Numbered from the stretch's first letter, positions 8,228 to 17,515 are shown. The stretch: DNA of 64,000 nucleotides from Pseudomonadota bacterium (GCA_021845595.1 JAJZVV010000008.1:1-64000), one strand, 5' to 3'. Program-made: numbers and translations. Notes: a model not told the origin generated them from the letters alone.

Positions 8228-9185
8228 ACAGCTTGGACTGGTAGCGCGCGCCGCCGTCGCAGAGGATCGTCGCCACGGTGTGGCCGGGGCCGAGCGCGCG
8301 GGCGACACGGATGGCCGCGGCCACGTTCAGCCCGGCCGAGCCGCCGACCGAGAGACCTTCGTGGATCAGCAGGTCGAACACCTGTTCCAGCGCCTCCGTG
8401 TCCGGAATGCGCTCGGCATCGTCGATCGGCGCGCCCTCGAGATTGCCGGGAACGCGGGACTGGCCGATGCCCTCGGTGATCGAACTGCCGGTGACGGTGA
8501 GATCGCCGCTCTTCACCCACCCGCAGAGGCCGCTGCCCTCGGGGTCGGCGAGAACGACGCGCACCCGCGGATTGCGTTCCTTCAGCGCCATCGCCACGCC
8601 GGCCAGCGTGCCGCCGGTGCCGCAGGCGCAGGTGAAGGCGTCCAGCTTGCCCTGGGTCTGGTCCCAGATCTCGCGCCCCGTGGTGAGGCGATGGCCCTCG
8701 CGGTTGGCCGGGTTGTCGAACTGATTGGCCCAGACCGCGCCGGTCTCCTCGGCCAGGCGGCGGGAGACGTGGACGTAATTGCCAGGATCGCGATAGGGCT
8801 TCGCGGGCACGAGGCGCAGATCGGCGCCGATCATGCGCAGGAACTCGATCTTCTCGCGGCTCTGGGTCTCCGGCATGACGATGACGCTGCGATAGCCGCG
8901 CGCGTTGCCGACCAGGGTGAGGCCGATGCCGGTATTGCCGGCGGTGCCCTCGACGATGGTGCCGCCGGGCTTGAGCAGGCCGCGCTGCTCGGCGTCCAGA
9001 ATGATGGCCAGGCCGGCGCGATCCTTCACCGACCCGCCGGGGTTCATGAATTCGGCCTTGCCGAGAATGGTGCAGCCGGTCGCCTCCGAGGCGCGGCGCA
9101 GCCGGATCAAGGGCGTGTTGCCGATGGCGCCGACGAGCCCGTCCACGGGCTGGGCGAAGGGGTGCGGCGGCGGAGCTGCGCTCAT
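8172..9185 (-). CDS. Cysteine synthase-type PLP enzyme
   Basis: A fold-type II PLP enzyme of 337 aa. The PLP lysine is K54 in NPGGSVKDRA. The phosphate loop reads GTAGNTGIGL, with Ala where bacterial CysK usually has Ser, a variant I associate with fungal-type or Cys11-like synthases. The C-terminal SVGGSAGLNVAAAI motif is intact. It most likely converts O-acetyl- or O-phospho-serine plus sulfide to cysteine. The ATG at 9185 has AGGAG 8 bp upstream; an upstream in-frame ATG at 9293 lacks this and would run into the divergent rhodanese gene. The divergent rhodanese suggests shared sulfur metabolism. Confidence 0.88.
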   Translation of the reverse strand: MSAAPPPHPFAQPVDGLVGAIGNTPLIRLRRASEATGCTILGKAEFMNPGGSVKDRAGLAIILDAEQRGLLKPGGTIVEGTAGNTGIGLTLVGNARGYRSVIVMPETQSREKIEFLRMIGADLRLVPAKPYRDPGNYVHVSRRLAEETGAVWANQFDNPANREGHRLTTGREIWDQTQGKLDAFTCACGTGGTLAGVAMALKERNPRVRVVLADPEGSGLCGWVKSGDLTVTGSSITEGIGQSRVPGNLEGAPIDDAERIPDTEALEQVFDLLIHEGLSVGGSAGLNVAAAIRVARALGPGHTVATILCDGGARYQSKLFNPEFLRAKALPTPAWLT

Positions 9186-9271
9186 GGCTTGATCTCCTCG
9201 GTCTGCCAGCATGCGTCTTGAATGCCCCGGTGGGAAGTGCGATGGGCAGGCGACGGCAGGAGGCAGGGACG

Positions 9272-9682
9272 ATGATCCAGGACGTGGCGCCACGCGACGC
9301 GTGGCAGGCGCTCAGCAGCGACCCGCGCGCGCAGCTCTGCGATGTGCGCACGGATGCCGAATGGAGCTTCGTCGGCCTGCCCGATCTGACGCCGGTGGGC
9401 AAAGACGTGCTGCTGCTGCCGTGGCAGATTTATCCGGCGATGGCGGTGAACGCCGATTTCGTCGCCGACCTGCGCAACGCCGGGCTGGCGGCGGAGGACC
9501 CGATCTACTTCATCTGCCGCTCCGGCGCGCGCAGCCGGGCCGCCGCGATGGCGGCGCGCGAGGCGGGCTTCCTGCACGTCTACAACGTCGCCGACGGGTT
9601 CGAAGGCGGGCTCGACGCCGAGGGCCATCGCGGCCGGCTGGCGGGGTGGAAGGCCGAGGGCCTGCCCTGGCGGCAGCGCTGA
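9272..9682 (+). CDS. Rhodanese-like sulfurtransferase
   Basis: A 136-aa single-domain cytosolic rhodanese. The active-site loop is C82-R-S-G-A-R-S, and the domain opens with the typical LCDVRTDAEW segment (the D-V-R motif). The C-terminal G-W-x-A-x-GLPW end is typical of single-domain rhodaneses in alphaproteobacteria. GCAGGAGG 8 bp upstream supports the ATG at 9272. It is divergent from the cysteine synthase, with which it shares an 86-bp promoter region, consistent with sulfur transfer between thiol carriers. Confidence 0.9.
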   Translation: MIQDVAPRDAWQALSSDPRAQLCDVRTDAEWSFVGLPDLTPVGKDVLLLPWQIYPAMAVNADFVADLRNAGLAAEDPIYFICRSGARSRAAAMAAREAGFLHVYNVADGFEGGLDAEGHRGRLAGWKAEGLPWRQR

Positions 9683-9786
9683 CGGCGCTCCAGGGCCGCG
9701 CGGACAAGGGTTGCTGCCGCCCCGTTCCGGTGACATAACTTCCCTACGCCGAGAATACGGCGGCATGAACCACGCGGAGGAACGGC

Positions 9787-11556
9787 ATGATATCTTTCAG
9801 AAACCGCCTTTTGGGCGGATGCGCGGCAGCGCTGATCGCGCTCGGCTTCGCCGCCGGCGGGGCGCGGGCCGCCGATGTCACGCAGGAGCGTCTGCTCAAC
9901 GCTGATCAGGAAGCCGGCAACTGGATCCTGCACCACAAGGACTTCTCGGCGCATCGCTACGCGACGCTCGATCAGATCAACGCCGGCACGGTCAAGAACC
10001 TGAAAGTGGCCTGGACGGTGCAGCTCGGCGGCATCGAGGGTGGCGGCATCTGGTCGCATGGCGGGCTCGAAGGCACGCCGCTGGCCGAGGACGGATTCCT
10101 CTACGTCACCGATGGCTGGGGCTCGGTCTACAAGATCGACACCCATGGCGGCGACGGCAAGCTCATCTGGAAGATGGACCCCAAGACCGACCATGACTGG
10201 GCCGGCGCCATCGCCTGCTGCGGCGTGGACAATCGCGGCGTCGCGCTGTGGGGCGACATGGTCGTCTCCCACACGCTCGACGGGCGCCTCGTCGCCACCG
10301 ACAAGGAGAGCGGCAAGGTTCTGTGGCAGCGCCAGATCGCCAACCCCGACAAGGGTGAGGTCGTCACCGGCGCACCGCTCGTCGTCAAGGGCATGGCTAT
10401 CACTGGCGTCGCCGGGGCCGAATACGGCATCCGCGGCTGGATCGCCGCCACCGACCTCAAGACCCACGCCGAGGTCTGGCGCACCTACACCATCCCGGCC
10501 AAGGGCGAGCCCGGCTATGACAGCTGGAAGGATGACCACAACGCGGCGGCGAACGGCGGCGGTTCGACCTGGGTGACAGGCAGCTACGACCCGTCGACCA
10601 ACACCATCGTCTGGGGCATCGGCAATCCGGGTCCGGACTGGGATTCGGCCTATCGTCCGGGCGACAATCTCTACACCGACAGCTCGCTGGCGGTGGACGC
10701 CGATACCGGCCGGATCAAGTGGCACTTCCAGCACACGCCGAACGATCCGTTCGACTACGACAGCGTCGCCGAGAACGTCCTCGCCGACGTCAATGGGCCG
10801 CACGGGCCAATGAAGATCGCGCTCGAGGCCGACCGCAACGGTATCGGCTACGCCGTCGATCGCAACACCGGCAAGTTCATCTGGGCCACGCCGTTCGTGA
10901 AGAAGCTGACCTGGACGAAGGGGGTCAACCCGGAAACCGGCAAGCCGATGGAGTACGACGCCTCCAAGGGCCAGCAGATCTACAACCCCGAGGCGACCCC
11001 GACTCGCACCAACAAGGTCACGATCATCTGCCCGGGCAATATGGGCGGAAAGAACTGGCCGCCGACGGCCTATAATCCGAAGCTGCAGACCTGGTACATC
11101 CCGGTGATCGAGAGCTGCAACCGGGTGACGGTGGAAGAGGCCGTTCCCGGCAAGTCCTACAAGTCGCGCGAGTTCTTCACCGGCGGCGGGCCCTCGAACC
11201 CGATCAAGATCACCGGCAGCGTCACCGCCATCGACGCGGCGACCGGCAAGATCACCGGCAAGTTCGAGACCCCGTTCCCGATGCTCGGCGGCCTGCTCGC
11301 GACGCCGGACCTCGTCTTCGCCGGCCAGCCGGACGGGCACGTCATGGCGCTCGACGCCAAGTCGCTCGCCAAGCTGTGGGACTTCAACACCGGTGGCGGC
11401 GTCAGCGCCCCGCCGATGACCTTCTCCGTGGACGGCAAGCAGTACATCGCCCTGCTCGTCGGCCAGGGCGGCGCCTGGGATAAGTGGTTCGTCGACGGCA
11501 CGCCCGAGCTCAAGAAGATCGCGCCGAGCTCGACCCTCTACGTGTTCGGCCTCTGA
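9787..11556 (+). CDS. PQQ-dependent alcohol dehydrogenase, lanthanide-type
   Basis: A 589-aa periplasmic quinoprotein of the methanol/ethanol dehydrogenase family, with a signal peptide ending at GARAAD and an eight-bladed propeller. The vicinal disulfide is C144-C145. Predicted metal and catalytic ligands are E212 (GAEYGIRGW), N280 (GNPGPDW) and the catalytic D323. D323 is followed by Tyr and D325, giving the D-Y-D signature. From family knowledge, the extra Asp coordinates lanthanides in XoxF/ExaF/PedH enzymes, whereas Ca enzymes have Ala or Ser there. It oxidises primary alcohols and passes electrons to cytochrome c. RBS GGAGG at 9776-9780. The substrate (methanol versus ethanol or longer) is uncertain. 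Confidence 0.93.
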   Translation: MISFRNRLLGGCAAALIALGFAAGGARAADVTQERLLNADQEAGNWILHHKDFSAHRYATLDQINAGTVKNLKVAWTVQLGGIEGGGIWSHGGLEGTPLAEDGFLYVTDGWGSVYKIDTHGGDGKLIWKMDPKTDHDWAGAIACCGVDNRGVALWGDMVVSHTLDGRLVATDKESGKVLWQRQIANPDKGEVVTGAPLVVKGMAITGVAGAEYGIRGWIAATDLKTHAEVWRTYTIPAKGEPGYDSWKDDHNAAANGGGSTWVTGSYDPSTNTIVWGIGNPGPDWDSAYRPGDNLYTDSSLAVDADTGRIKWHFQHTPNDPFDYDSVAENVLADVNGPHGPMKIALEADRNGIGYAVDRNTGKFIWATPFVKKLTWTKGVNPETGKPMEYDASKGQQIYNPEATPTRTNKVTIICPGNMGGKNWPPTAYNPKLQTWYIPVIESCNRVTVEEAVPGKSYKSREFFTGGGPSNPIKITGSVTAIDAATGKITGKFETPFPMLGGLLATPDLVFAGQPDGHVMALDAKSLAKLWDFNTGGGVSAPPMTFSVDGKQYIALLVGQGGAWDKWFVDGTPELKKIAPSSTLYVFGL

Positions 11557-11563
11557 TCGGCCT

Positions 11564-11591
11564 GCGCCCCGCCGCGTCGGCGGCGGGGCGC
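11564..11591 (+). terminator. Strong hairpin between PQQ dehydrogenase and cytochrome genes
   Basis: A 12-bp perfect GC stem (11564-11575 with 11580-11591) closing a GTCG tetraloop, followed by CCCTCTTTG. It lies 8 bp after the dehydrogenase stop and 13 bp before the cytochrome start. It probably acts as a partial terminator or mRNA-stabilising hairpin that makes the dehydrogenase more abundant than the cytochrome. Confidence 0.75.
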
Positions 11592-11604
11592 CCCTCTTTG
11601 CGAG

Positions 11605-12180
11605 ATGATGATGAGACGTGACGGAAACGCCGGAAGCCCCTCGCCTCTGGTTCGGGGGCTCCTCGTGGTTGCCGCGCTCCTCGCCGTGACCGGCGGGATG
11701 GCGCGGGCTCAGCCGGCGGCCCCGGGCCCGGTTGATCTGGAACTCGGCAAGAAGCTCTATCGGGCGAACTGCGCCGGCTGCCACAAATGGCACGGCAACG
11801 GCGGCGGCGGCTATGGCGGCGATGCGCTGTCGCTGCGGCACACCACGCTCGACCGCGACCAGATCATCACCACCATCGGCTGTGGGCGGCCCGGCACGGG
11901 CATGCCCTACCATCTCCGCGACGCCTATGAGGGCGACGAGAAGAAATGCTACGGCCTCGGCCAGAAGGACCTTTCGCCCGGCATGGTGCTGGCGGCGAAC
12001 GCGTTTCTCCGCCAGAGCGAGATCGGCGTCATCGCCGACTACGTGCTGGCCCGCGTCAAGGGCCGCGGCGAGCCGGGCTACGATGACTGCCTAGAGTTCT
12101 TCGGCGCCGGTTCCCGCGTGTGCAACATCTTCAAATCCCCGGTCGAGGGTGGCCCGGCGGCCCCACCGCCAGGGAAATGA
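11605..12180 (+). CDS. c-type cytochrome, partner of the PQQ dehydrogenase
   Basis: A 191-aa exported monohaem cytochrome c. A signal peptide ends near MARAQP; the haem site is C56-A-G-C-H60, and GTGMPYH contains a plausible axial Met. Four extra Cys (in IGCGRP, KKCYG, DDCLEF, RVCNI) extend beyond a minimal class I fold, possibly forming disulfides. Its place directly after the quinoprotein suggests it is the electron acceptor (XoxG/ExaB-like role). The start could be any of three consecutive ATG codons (11605, 11608, 11611). Its stop overlaps the next gene as ATGA. Confidence 0.88.
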   Translation: MMMRRDGNAGSPSPLVRGLLVVAALLAVTGGMARAQPAAPGPVDLELGKKLYRANCAGCHKWHGNGGGGYGGDALSLRHTTLDRDQIITTIGCGRPGTGMPYHLRDAYEGDEKKCYGLGQKDLSPGMVLAANAFLRQSEIGVIADYVLARVKGRGEPGYDDCLEFFGAGSRVCNIFKSPVEGGPAAPPPGK

Positions 12181-12878
12181 GTGCGGACATGAGCGCCCCA
12201 ATGAGCGCGCGGCTGGCGAGCCGGTCCGGCCTCGCGCTGGCCATCACCCTCCTCCTGGGATTTCCGGCCGCACGCGCCGCCGAGCAGCCCGCCGGCGAAC
12301 CGGCCGGATCGGCGAACGACCTGCGCGAATTCCGCGTCGGCATGCCGGTCGCGGCGCTGCCGGCCAGCGGCTACAAGGACCTGGTTTGCGCCGCCGCGCC
12401 GGAGCACGCGCTTGCCAGCTGGAGCGAGTTCCGCGCCTGCCCGGCGGACCCCGCCGGCCGGCACGCCGTCCGTTTCGCCTTCGATGAGCAGGCCAACCCG
12501 ATGGCGCGGCTCAATGATCGGTTCCAGGGCACCCGCGTCGCCGGGCAGCCCGTGCGCCTGTCCCTGCTGCTCGGCGATGACGACCGGCTCGACGGGCTGC
12601 GCATCGAGACCGACCCGGATGCGCGGCTCTATCTGCGCAAGAAGGCGTTCCTCTTCGCCGACCAGGTGCGCGCGCGGTTCGGCAGCGAGGGTTGGACCTG
12701 TGCGGAGGGCAAACCGCAGGGCGACGAGGAGCCGGTGGGCGGCGTCTTCTACCGCGAGCATTGCGAGAAGCGCACCGACACGCGGCATTTCGTGCTCGAC
12801 CGCGAGCTCTATCGCCACGCCGGCCAGAAACCGGACAGCTTTGTCGAGGACACGAGTCTGCTGATCGAGCCGCGCTGA
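12177..12878 (+). CDS. Unknown exported protein of the PQQ cluster
   Basis: A 233-aa protein. The ATG at 12177 overlaps the cytochrome stop (ATGA), so the genes are translationally coupled. A hydrophobic segment (LALAITLLLGF) ending in ARAAEQ reads as a signal peptide. The mature part has a strand-rich look, with VGMPVAALPASGYKDLVC, a Cys pair and a GEEPVGGVFYREHCEKR-like loop. I do not recognise a family. It does not resemble the XoxJ/MxaJ solute-binding fold (no matching motifs, and shorter). Co-occurrence with a quinoprotein and cytochrome suggests a role in their assembly or function, but this is inference. Confidence 0.75.
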   Translation: MSADMSAPMSARLASRSGLALAITLLLGFPAARAAEQPAGEPAGSANDLREFRVGMPVAALPASGYKDLVCAAAPEHALASWSEFRACPADPAGRHAVRFAFDEQANPMARLNDRFQGTRVAGQPVRLSLLLGDDDRLDGLRIETDPDARLYLRKKAFLFADQVRARFGSEGWTCAEGKPQGDEEPVGGVFYREHCEKRTDTRHFVLDRELYRHAGQKPDSFVEDTSLLIEPR

Positions 12879-12941
12879 AACCCCGCCGCACGCGACCCGC
12901 GCTCGATCGGTTCAGCCGATTCCCTCCGCGGGGGTGCGGGT

Positions 12942-15899
12942 CTATCCTGCCCGAGCGCGTCGCGGCGTCGCCACCGGCACCCAGCGACGCATGGTGCGGT
13001 GAAGCAACAGTTCCAGCGTGCGTGTGGTCCCGGCGGGCGGCAGGGCCAGATGCGCCGCGCCGGTGGTGGCGCGCCAAGCGGCGCCGCCATTCCGCTCGAT
13101 TTCAAGGAAACCGGCGCCCAGCATGGGGTCGTCCAGCGGGATGGCGCGGCCGTCCAGCACGATACCGCCGATCGCCACGCCCTGCCAGCGCAGGTCGGCA
13201 CTGCCATGGTCGAACGACGTGGCGATGCCGCAGGCGGAATCCAGCCGCACGGGCCCGCTGCCGGCCGGCAGCAGAAACTGCCACATCCGGCCGCGCTGCC
13301 GCGCCGGGCGGAGGATGCGCGGGCCCGCGCGCAGGCTGAGGTCCGGCGCCTCGCTCGGTGCGTAGCCGAGGTCCGGCAGGCGGGCGCAGAGCCGGGCCCG
13401 GACCGCGGCGACCACGGGGCCGTCCAGATGCAGCGCCGCGCAGGCATCGGTGTTCCAGCGCGCGGTGGAGAAATCGGGATGCAGCGTCATCGCCGGCGCA
13501 TCATCGAAATCGGCGCGGTTGCCGGTGTCGAGATAAGATTCGCAAGCCAACCCCTCGGCCAGCAGCACGTCGTGGACAGCCAGCTCGATGTGGAAATACT
13601 GCACCCGGTCGCGCGGCTCCTGGGTGATCGAGGCGCCGTTGATCAGGTAGCGGATCGGGATCAGCACGCCATCCACGAACACGGCATGGTCCGGCGAGAG
13701 CAGCAGCGTGCGGCGGGGGGCACCGGGGGCAAAGGCGTGCGCCTCCACGCGCACCGGGCAGGCGCGCGCCGGCTCCGGGTGGCGGCGCACATCGATGCGG
13801 CGCTGGCCGATCCAGACGATTTCGCGCACCTCGCCCGCCGCGGTGAGCACGCGCTGCCCGGCAGCGAGCCGCTCCACCGCAACCTCGCCCGCGGGCGTCG
13901 CGATCGCGGTGCCGGCGTGGAAGCAGGCGACGGTGTTGGTGGTGATAGTCAGATGGCCGGAGCTGTCAGACCCGGTGACGAAGGACGAGTTCGTCAGCGT
14001 GCCGGTGAAGGCGATGGTGCCCAGCGCCGTGCCGCTGCTGCTGATGGTCAGCGCGCCGGCGGAGAAGGAGACCGTGTCGCTGGACGAGGCGCCGGTGACA
14101 TCGATCGTATCGCCGGGCTGGAACCCGCTGATCGTGCCGGCGAAGCTGCCGACGGTGCCGATCTGCAGCAGCGGTGAACTGGCGCTGGCGAAACTTACCG
14201 CCTGGCTAGCACCGACGGCACCATCGAGGGCAAGGGTACCGCTGGCGCCGACGACGATCTGCCCGGCACCGCTGATGGTGCTGCTGACGGTCAGCGGCGC
14301 GCCGGAGCCGGCGGCACTGATTGTGCCGGTGTTGACCACGGTCGCGACCGAGACTGTCGCACCGCCGATGGCGCCCGCCGTGTTGAGCGTGCCGGCATTG
14401 TCGATCACGCCGGCGCCGGTGATTGTCCCCAGGGCGCTCAGCGTGCCGAGATTGCTCAGGGACACGCCGATCGTGTCGGTGCCGCCGAAGCCCCACGACG
14501 CACTCGCATCGACGCTGATGGTGTTGAAATTGACGAAGTTGGTGGCCAGAGCGCTGACGAGGCCGCTCACCCCGGGGCTGCCGGCCGCCAGCTCCAGCAC
14601 GTTCGCGCCGCTGGCGGCGGTGACGACGCCGTTGAGAACGGCACCGGCATTCTCGATCAGCCGGTTGACGGTGCTGCCGCTGCCGGTGCCGCCGAAGACG
14701 ATCGCTGTGCCGCCGGCGCCAGTGATGGTGCCGGCATTGATCACCGTCTCCGGACTGGTGAGATCGATGCCGACGCCACTGGCGCCGTTGCCGGTGATGA
14801 GGCCGAGATTGTGCACCGACCCGACGCCGGAAACGGCCGTCGCGCCGGTGGCGATGGTCCCGGTCGCTTCATTGATCAGCGAACCGCCGGACAGCAGCGT
14901 CACTGGGCCGAGCGTGGTGCCGCTGTCCAGCGCGCCGGCGTCGGTGAGCGCCACGCTGTTGACGGTTGCCGTATTGGCGAACGTCCACGAGGCAGACGGA
15001 TCGACGGCAACCGTGGCGAAGCCGAAGAAGACACCGCTGATCGTGCCCTGGCTCGCGCCCGAGGCGAGCTCGAGCGTATTGCTCGCGGTCGTGTTGCTGT
15101 TGACGCTGCCGTTGATCACGGCGCCCGGATCGAGGATCAGCCGGCTGGTGCCGGTGCCGAGATAGACCGCGGAGGAATAGCTCGCCGTGTCGCCGATGGT
15201 GCCGGCGTTGGTCAGCGTCGAGGAGACCAGCCCGACCGCGGAATTGGACGTCGCGCTCGACTGGATGCTGCCATCATTGACGCCGACCGCATTCGTCAGG
15301 TTGACGCCGCTATGCGCCGCCGAAATCACGCCGGTGCTCGTATTGGTGAACGACCCGCCGGTGAGATCGATCGCGGACCCCTTCGTCCCGGTCGTGACGA
15401 TGGCACCCGAATTGATGAGCACCGAACTGCCGTTGGTGCCGACGATGCCGGCGTTCGAGGCAGTGATCTGCCCGGAATTGCTCGCGGTGCCGCCGGCGAG
15501 CAGCGCGATCGCCGCAGCATATGTCGAATTGGTCTGGAGGATGGTACCGGTGTTGCTGACGCTGCCGCCGGCGTCGAGCAGAATGCCGGCGGTGTGGCTG
15601 CCGCCGGTGTTGCTGATAGTGCCGGCATTGGTGACGGTGCCGGCCGCGCCGTAGATCTCGACCCCGCCGAACCCGGTGATCGACCCGGAGGACTGGTTGT
15701 TGACCGTGCCGCCGCTGGCGAGGCTGACACCGATATTGTTCGCGGAGGCGATGACGCCCTGGTTGATCAGAGTCCAAGCGGTGCCGCTCGCGCCGATGAC
15801 GGCAATGCCGTTGGCGACCGAGATGGTGCCGGTGACCGTCGTCGGATTTGCGCTGAGGTTCAGGGGAGTGGATTGCGAGCCGCTATAGGTTCCGGACAC
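12942..15899 (-). CDS. Giant repeat protein with Hint_2 domain
   Basis: 985 aa. Residues about 1-640 are tandem low-complexity repeats rich in Ser, Thr, Gly, Ala and Asn, with recurring NAGTI, N-x-G-x-I and G-x-L-x-S units typical of parallel beta-helix adhesins. A segment FAGTISGFQPGDTIDVTG follows, and then a Hint_2 (Hedgehog/intein-type) domain: C659 in CFHAGTAI, LSPDHAVFVDG, and LINGASI. The Cys-first and H-x-V-F signature matches Hint_2. No N-terminal signal peptide is seen (begins MSGTYSGSQS), so export through a C-terminal-signal type I route is possible. Hint domains can self-cleave or ligate; activity cannot be judged here. Confidence 0.8.
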   Translation of the reverse strand: MSGTYSGSQSTPLNLSANPTTVTGTISVANGIAVIGASGTAWTLINQGVIASANNIGVSLASGGTVNNQSSGSITGFGGVEIYGAAGTVTNAGTISNTGGSHTAGILLDAGGSVSNTGTILQTNSTYAAAIALLAGGTASNSGQITASNAGIVGTNGSSVLINSGAIVTTGTKGSAIDLTGGSFTNTSTGVISAAHSGVNLTNAVGVNDGSIQSSATSNSAVGLVSSTLTNAGTIGDTASYSSAVYLGTGTSRLILDPGAVINGSVNSNTTASNTLELASGASQGTISGVFFGFATVAVDPSASWTFANTATVNSVALTDAGALDSGTTLGPVTLLSGGSLINEATGTIATGATAVSGVGSVHNLGLITGNGASGVGIDLTSPETVINAGTITGAGGTAIVFGGTGSGSTVNRLIENAGAVLNGVVTAASGANVLELAAGSPGVSGLVSALATNFVNFNTISVDASASWGFGGTDTIGVSLSNLGTLSALGTITGAGVIDNAGTLNTAGAIGGATVSVATVVNTGTISAAGSGAPLTVSSTISGAGQIVVGASGTLALDGAVGASQAVSFASASSPLLQIGTVGSFAGTISGFQPGDTIDVTGASSSDTVSFSAGALTISSSGTALGTIAFTGTLTNSSFVTGSDSSGHLTITTNTVACFHAGTAIATPAGEVAVERLAAGQRVLTAAGEVREIVWIGQRRIDVRRHPEPARACPVRVEAHAFAPGAPRRTLLLSPDHAVFVDGVLIPIRYLINGASITQEPRDRVQYFHIELAVHDVLLAEGLACESYLDTGNRADFDDAPAMTLHPDFSTARWNTDACAALHLDGPVVAAVRARLCARLPDLGYAPSEAPDLSLRAGPRILRPARQRGRMWQFLLPAGSGPVRLDSACGIATSFDHGSADLRWQGVAIGGIVLDGRAIPLDDPMLGAGFLEIERNGGAAWRATTGAAHLALPPAGTTRTLELLLHRTMRRWVPVATPRRARAG

Positions 15900-16132
15900 G
15901 CCGTTGGCCTCCCATTCCGCGGACTGCGCGTTGCACCGCGCCGGACCTTTTGAGATTCAAGAGGACTCGGCCGTCCGCGCAACTTGAAAGCGATTTCATA
16001 AAGCGTTGCACACGGAAAACGGTATGTCAATGCGCGGGATACCAGTCGACCGAGTCGATCTGACCGAAGCTTAATCGCCGCCCCGCTTGCGCACTTCGCC
16101 GCCTGCCCCCATCCGAGAGGTGGAGGTGCCCC

Positions 16133-17515
16133 ATGTCCGTTTCGACGTCCTATCTCGCTGTGCCGGATGGCATGCCAACGCCATTCGAGGTTCCCTTCCC
16201 CGCCGGGTCCATCAGCTTCGTCCAGACCAGCTTCGTCAACCCGATCGAGAACGCCTATCCCGGCCAGCGAATCGCCTACCTGGTCAACGACCCGGCGCAG
16301 ATCGCGCAGGGCCTCGACACCGGCGGGCAACCCACGGTCCTGTTCGTCAATCTGGCCTCGGACCCGGCCGGCACGCCGCTGTTCATCGGCACCTCGGACG
16401 TGTTCGCCACGGTCAACGCCTCGCCGGTGCCGATCACCATCGGCGACGCCAGCCCGACCTATCAGGACATCATCAGCGGCACCGGCGGGCTGACGCTCGA
16501 CGTCGCCGCGCCGAGCGGCGAACTGGCCGTGGGCGGCGGCACCAACGCGGTCTACACCCAGCCGCTCGCCACCGCCCAGGGCACGATGGTGCCGCAGAGC
16601 TGGTATTTCTACTTCGCCGGCGGCAGCAACACGATCGACGCCACCTACGGCAACGACACCGTGAACACCATCGCCGGCACCAGCCTGATCGTGCTCGGCA
16701 GCGGCCAGGACGTGGTCTATTCCGGCGGCGCCGACACCATCCAGGCCGGCGTCGGCGATGCCTCGATCGCCGCCACGGTGGGCGATCTGGTGCAGGGCGG
16801 CGCCGGCGCGCTGACCTTCATCGGCGGCTCCGGCGCCAGCACCGTGTTCGGCGCCGACGGCAGCGTTTCGGCCAATGGCGGCAACGGCAGCCTCACCATC
16901 TTCGGCGGCGCCGGCGGCGGCTATTTCATCGGCGGGGCCGGCGGCAACTCCCTGCTCCAGGCCGGGGCCGGTGCCGCCACGCTGCAGGGCGGGGCCAGCG
17001 GCGACCAGCTCTATTCCGGCCCCGCCGGCGGCGATGTGCTGGTCGGCGGGCCGGGCAACGAGACGCTGGCCGGAGCGGCGACTGCGGCCCACGACATTCT
17101 GGTCGGCGGCACCGGCAACGAAACCTTGGTGGCCGGCGGCGGCAATGCCACGATCGCCGGCGGCACGGCCGGCAACGAGGCGATTTTCACCGGCCCCGGC
17201 AACGATCTCGTGTTCGGCGGCAGCGCCAGCGCCTATGTCCAGGCCTCGGCCGGCCAGTCGCTGATCTTCGCCGGAGCCGGGCCGGAAGTCTTCGGGTTCG
17301 TCGCCGGCCAGGCGGGGGGTGCTACGGTGATCGAGGGGTTCAACCCGGCGATCGACCAGATCTCATTGCAGGGCTACGGCGCCGGAGCGGCGCAGAGCGT
17401 GCTCGCCGGCGCCGGCAGCGCCGCCGGCAGCACGGTTCTGGTGCTGCCGGACGCCACGCGGATCGATCTGCTCGGCCTCGCCAGCCTGCCGGCCAGCGCC
17501 ATCGTCAGCAGCTGA
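16133..17515 (+). CDS. Gly-rich repeat protein, putative type I secreted surface protein
   Basis: 460 aa. A non-repetitive N-terminus (MSVSTSYLAVPDGM, about 1-155) precedes Gly/Ala/Asn repeats (about 160-390) such as GGTGNETLVAGGGNATIAGG, which resemble RTX-like units but lack the full GGxGxDxUx consensus. The last 70 residues (VIEGFNPAIDQISLQGYGAG, then ATRIDLLGLASL) match in layout the C-terminus of the large protein ending at 46019. No signal peptide. GGAGG precedes the ATG. It is divergent from the Hint_2 repeat protein, separated by 233 bp that hold no clear gene. Likely cell-surface or matrix protein; function unknown. Confidence 0.8.
   Translation: MSVSTSYLAVPDGMPTPFEVPFPAGSISFVQTSFVNPIENAYPGQRIAYLVNDPAQIAQGLDTGGQPTVLFVNLASDPAGTPLFIGTSDVFATVNASPVPITIGDASPTYQDIISGTGGLTLDVAAPSGELAVGGGTNAVYTQPLATAQGTMVPQSWYFYFAGGSNTIDATYGNDTVNTIAGTSLIVLGSGQDVVYSGGADTIQAGVGDASIAATVGDLVQGGAGALTFIGGSGASTVFGADGSVSANGGNGSLTIFGGAGGGYFIGGAGGNSLLQAGAGAATLQGGASGDQLYSGPAGGDVLVGGPGNETLAGAATAAHDILVGGTGNETLVAGGGNATIAGGTAGNEAIFTGPGNDLVFGGSASAYVQASAGQSLIFAGAGPEVFGFVAGQAGGATVIEGFNPAIDQISLQGYGAGAAQSVLAGAGSAAGSTVLVLPDATRIDLLGLASLPASAIVSS

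Noticed and set aside
16700-17300. True RTX calcium-binding repeats in the 460-aa protein
   Set aside because: Units are GN/GG-rich but lack the GGxGxDxUx pattern with consistent Asp; called RTX-like only.
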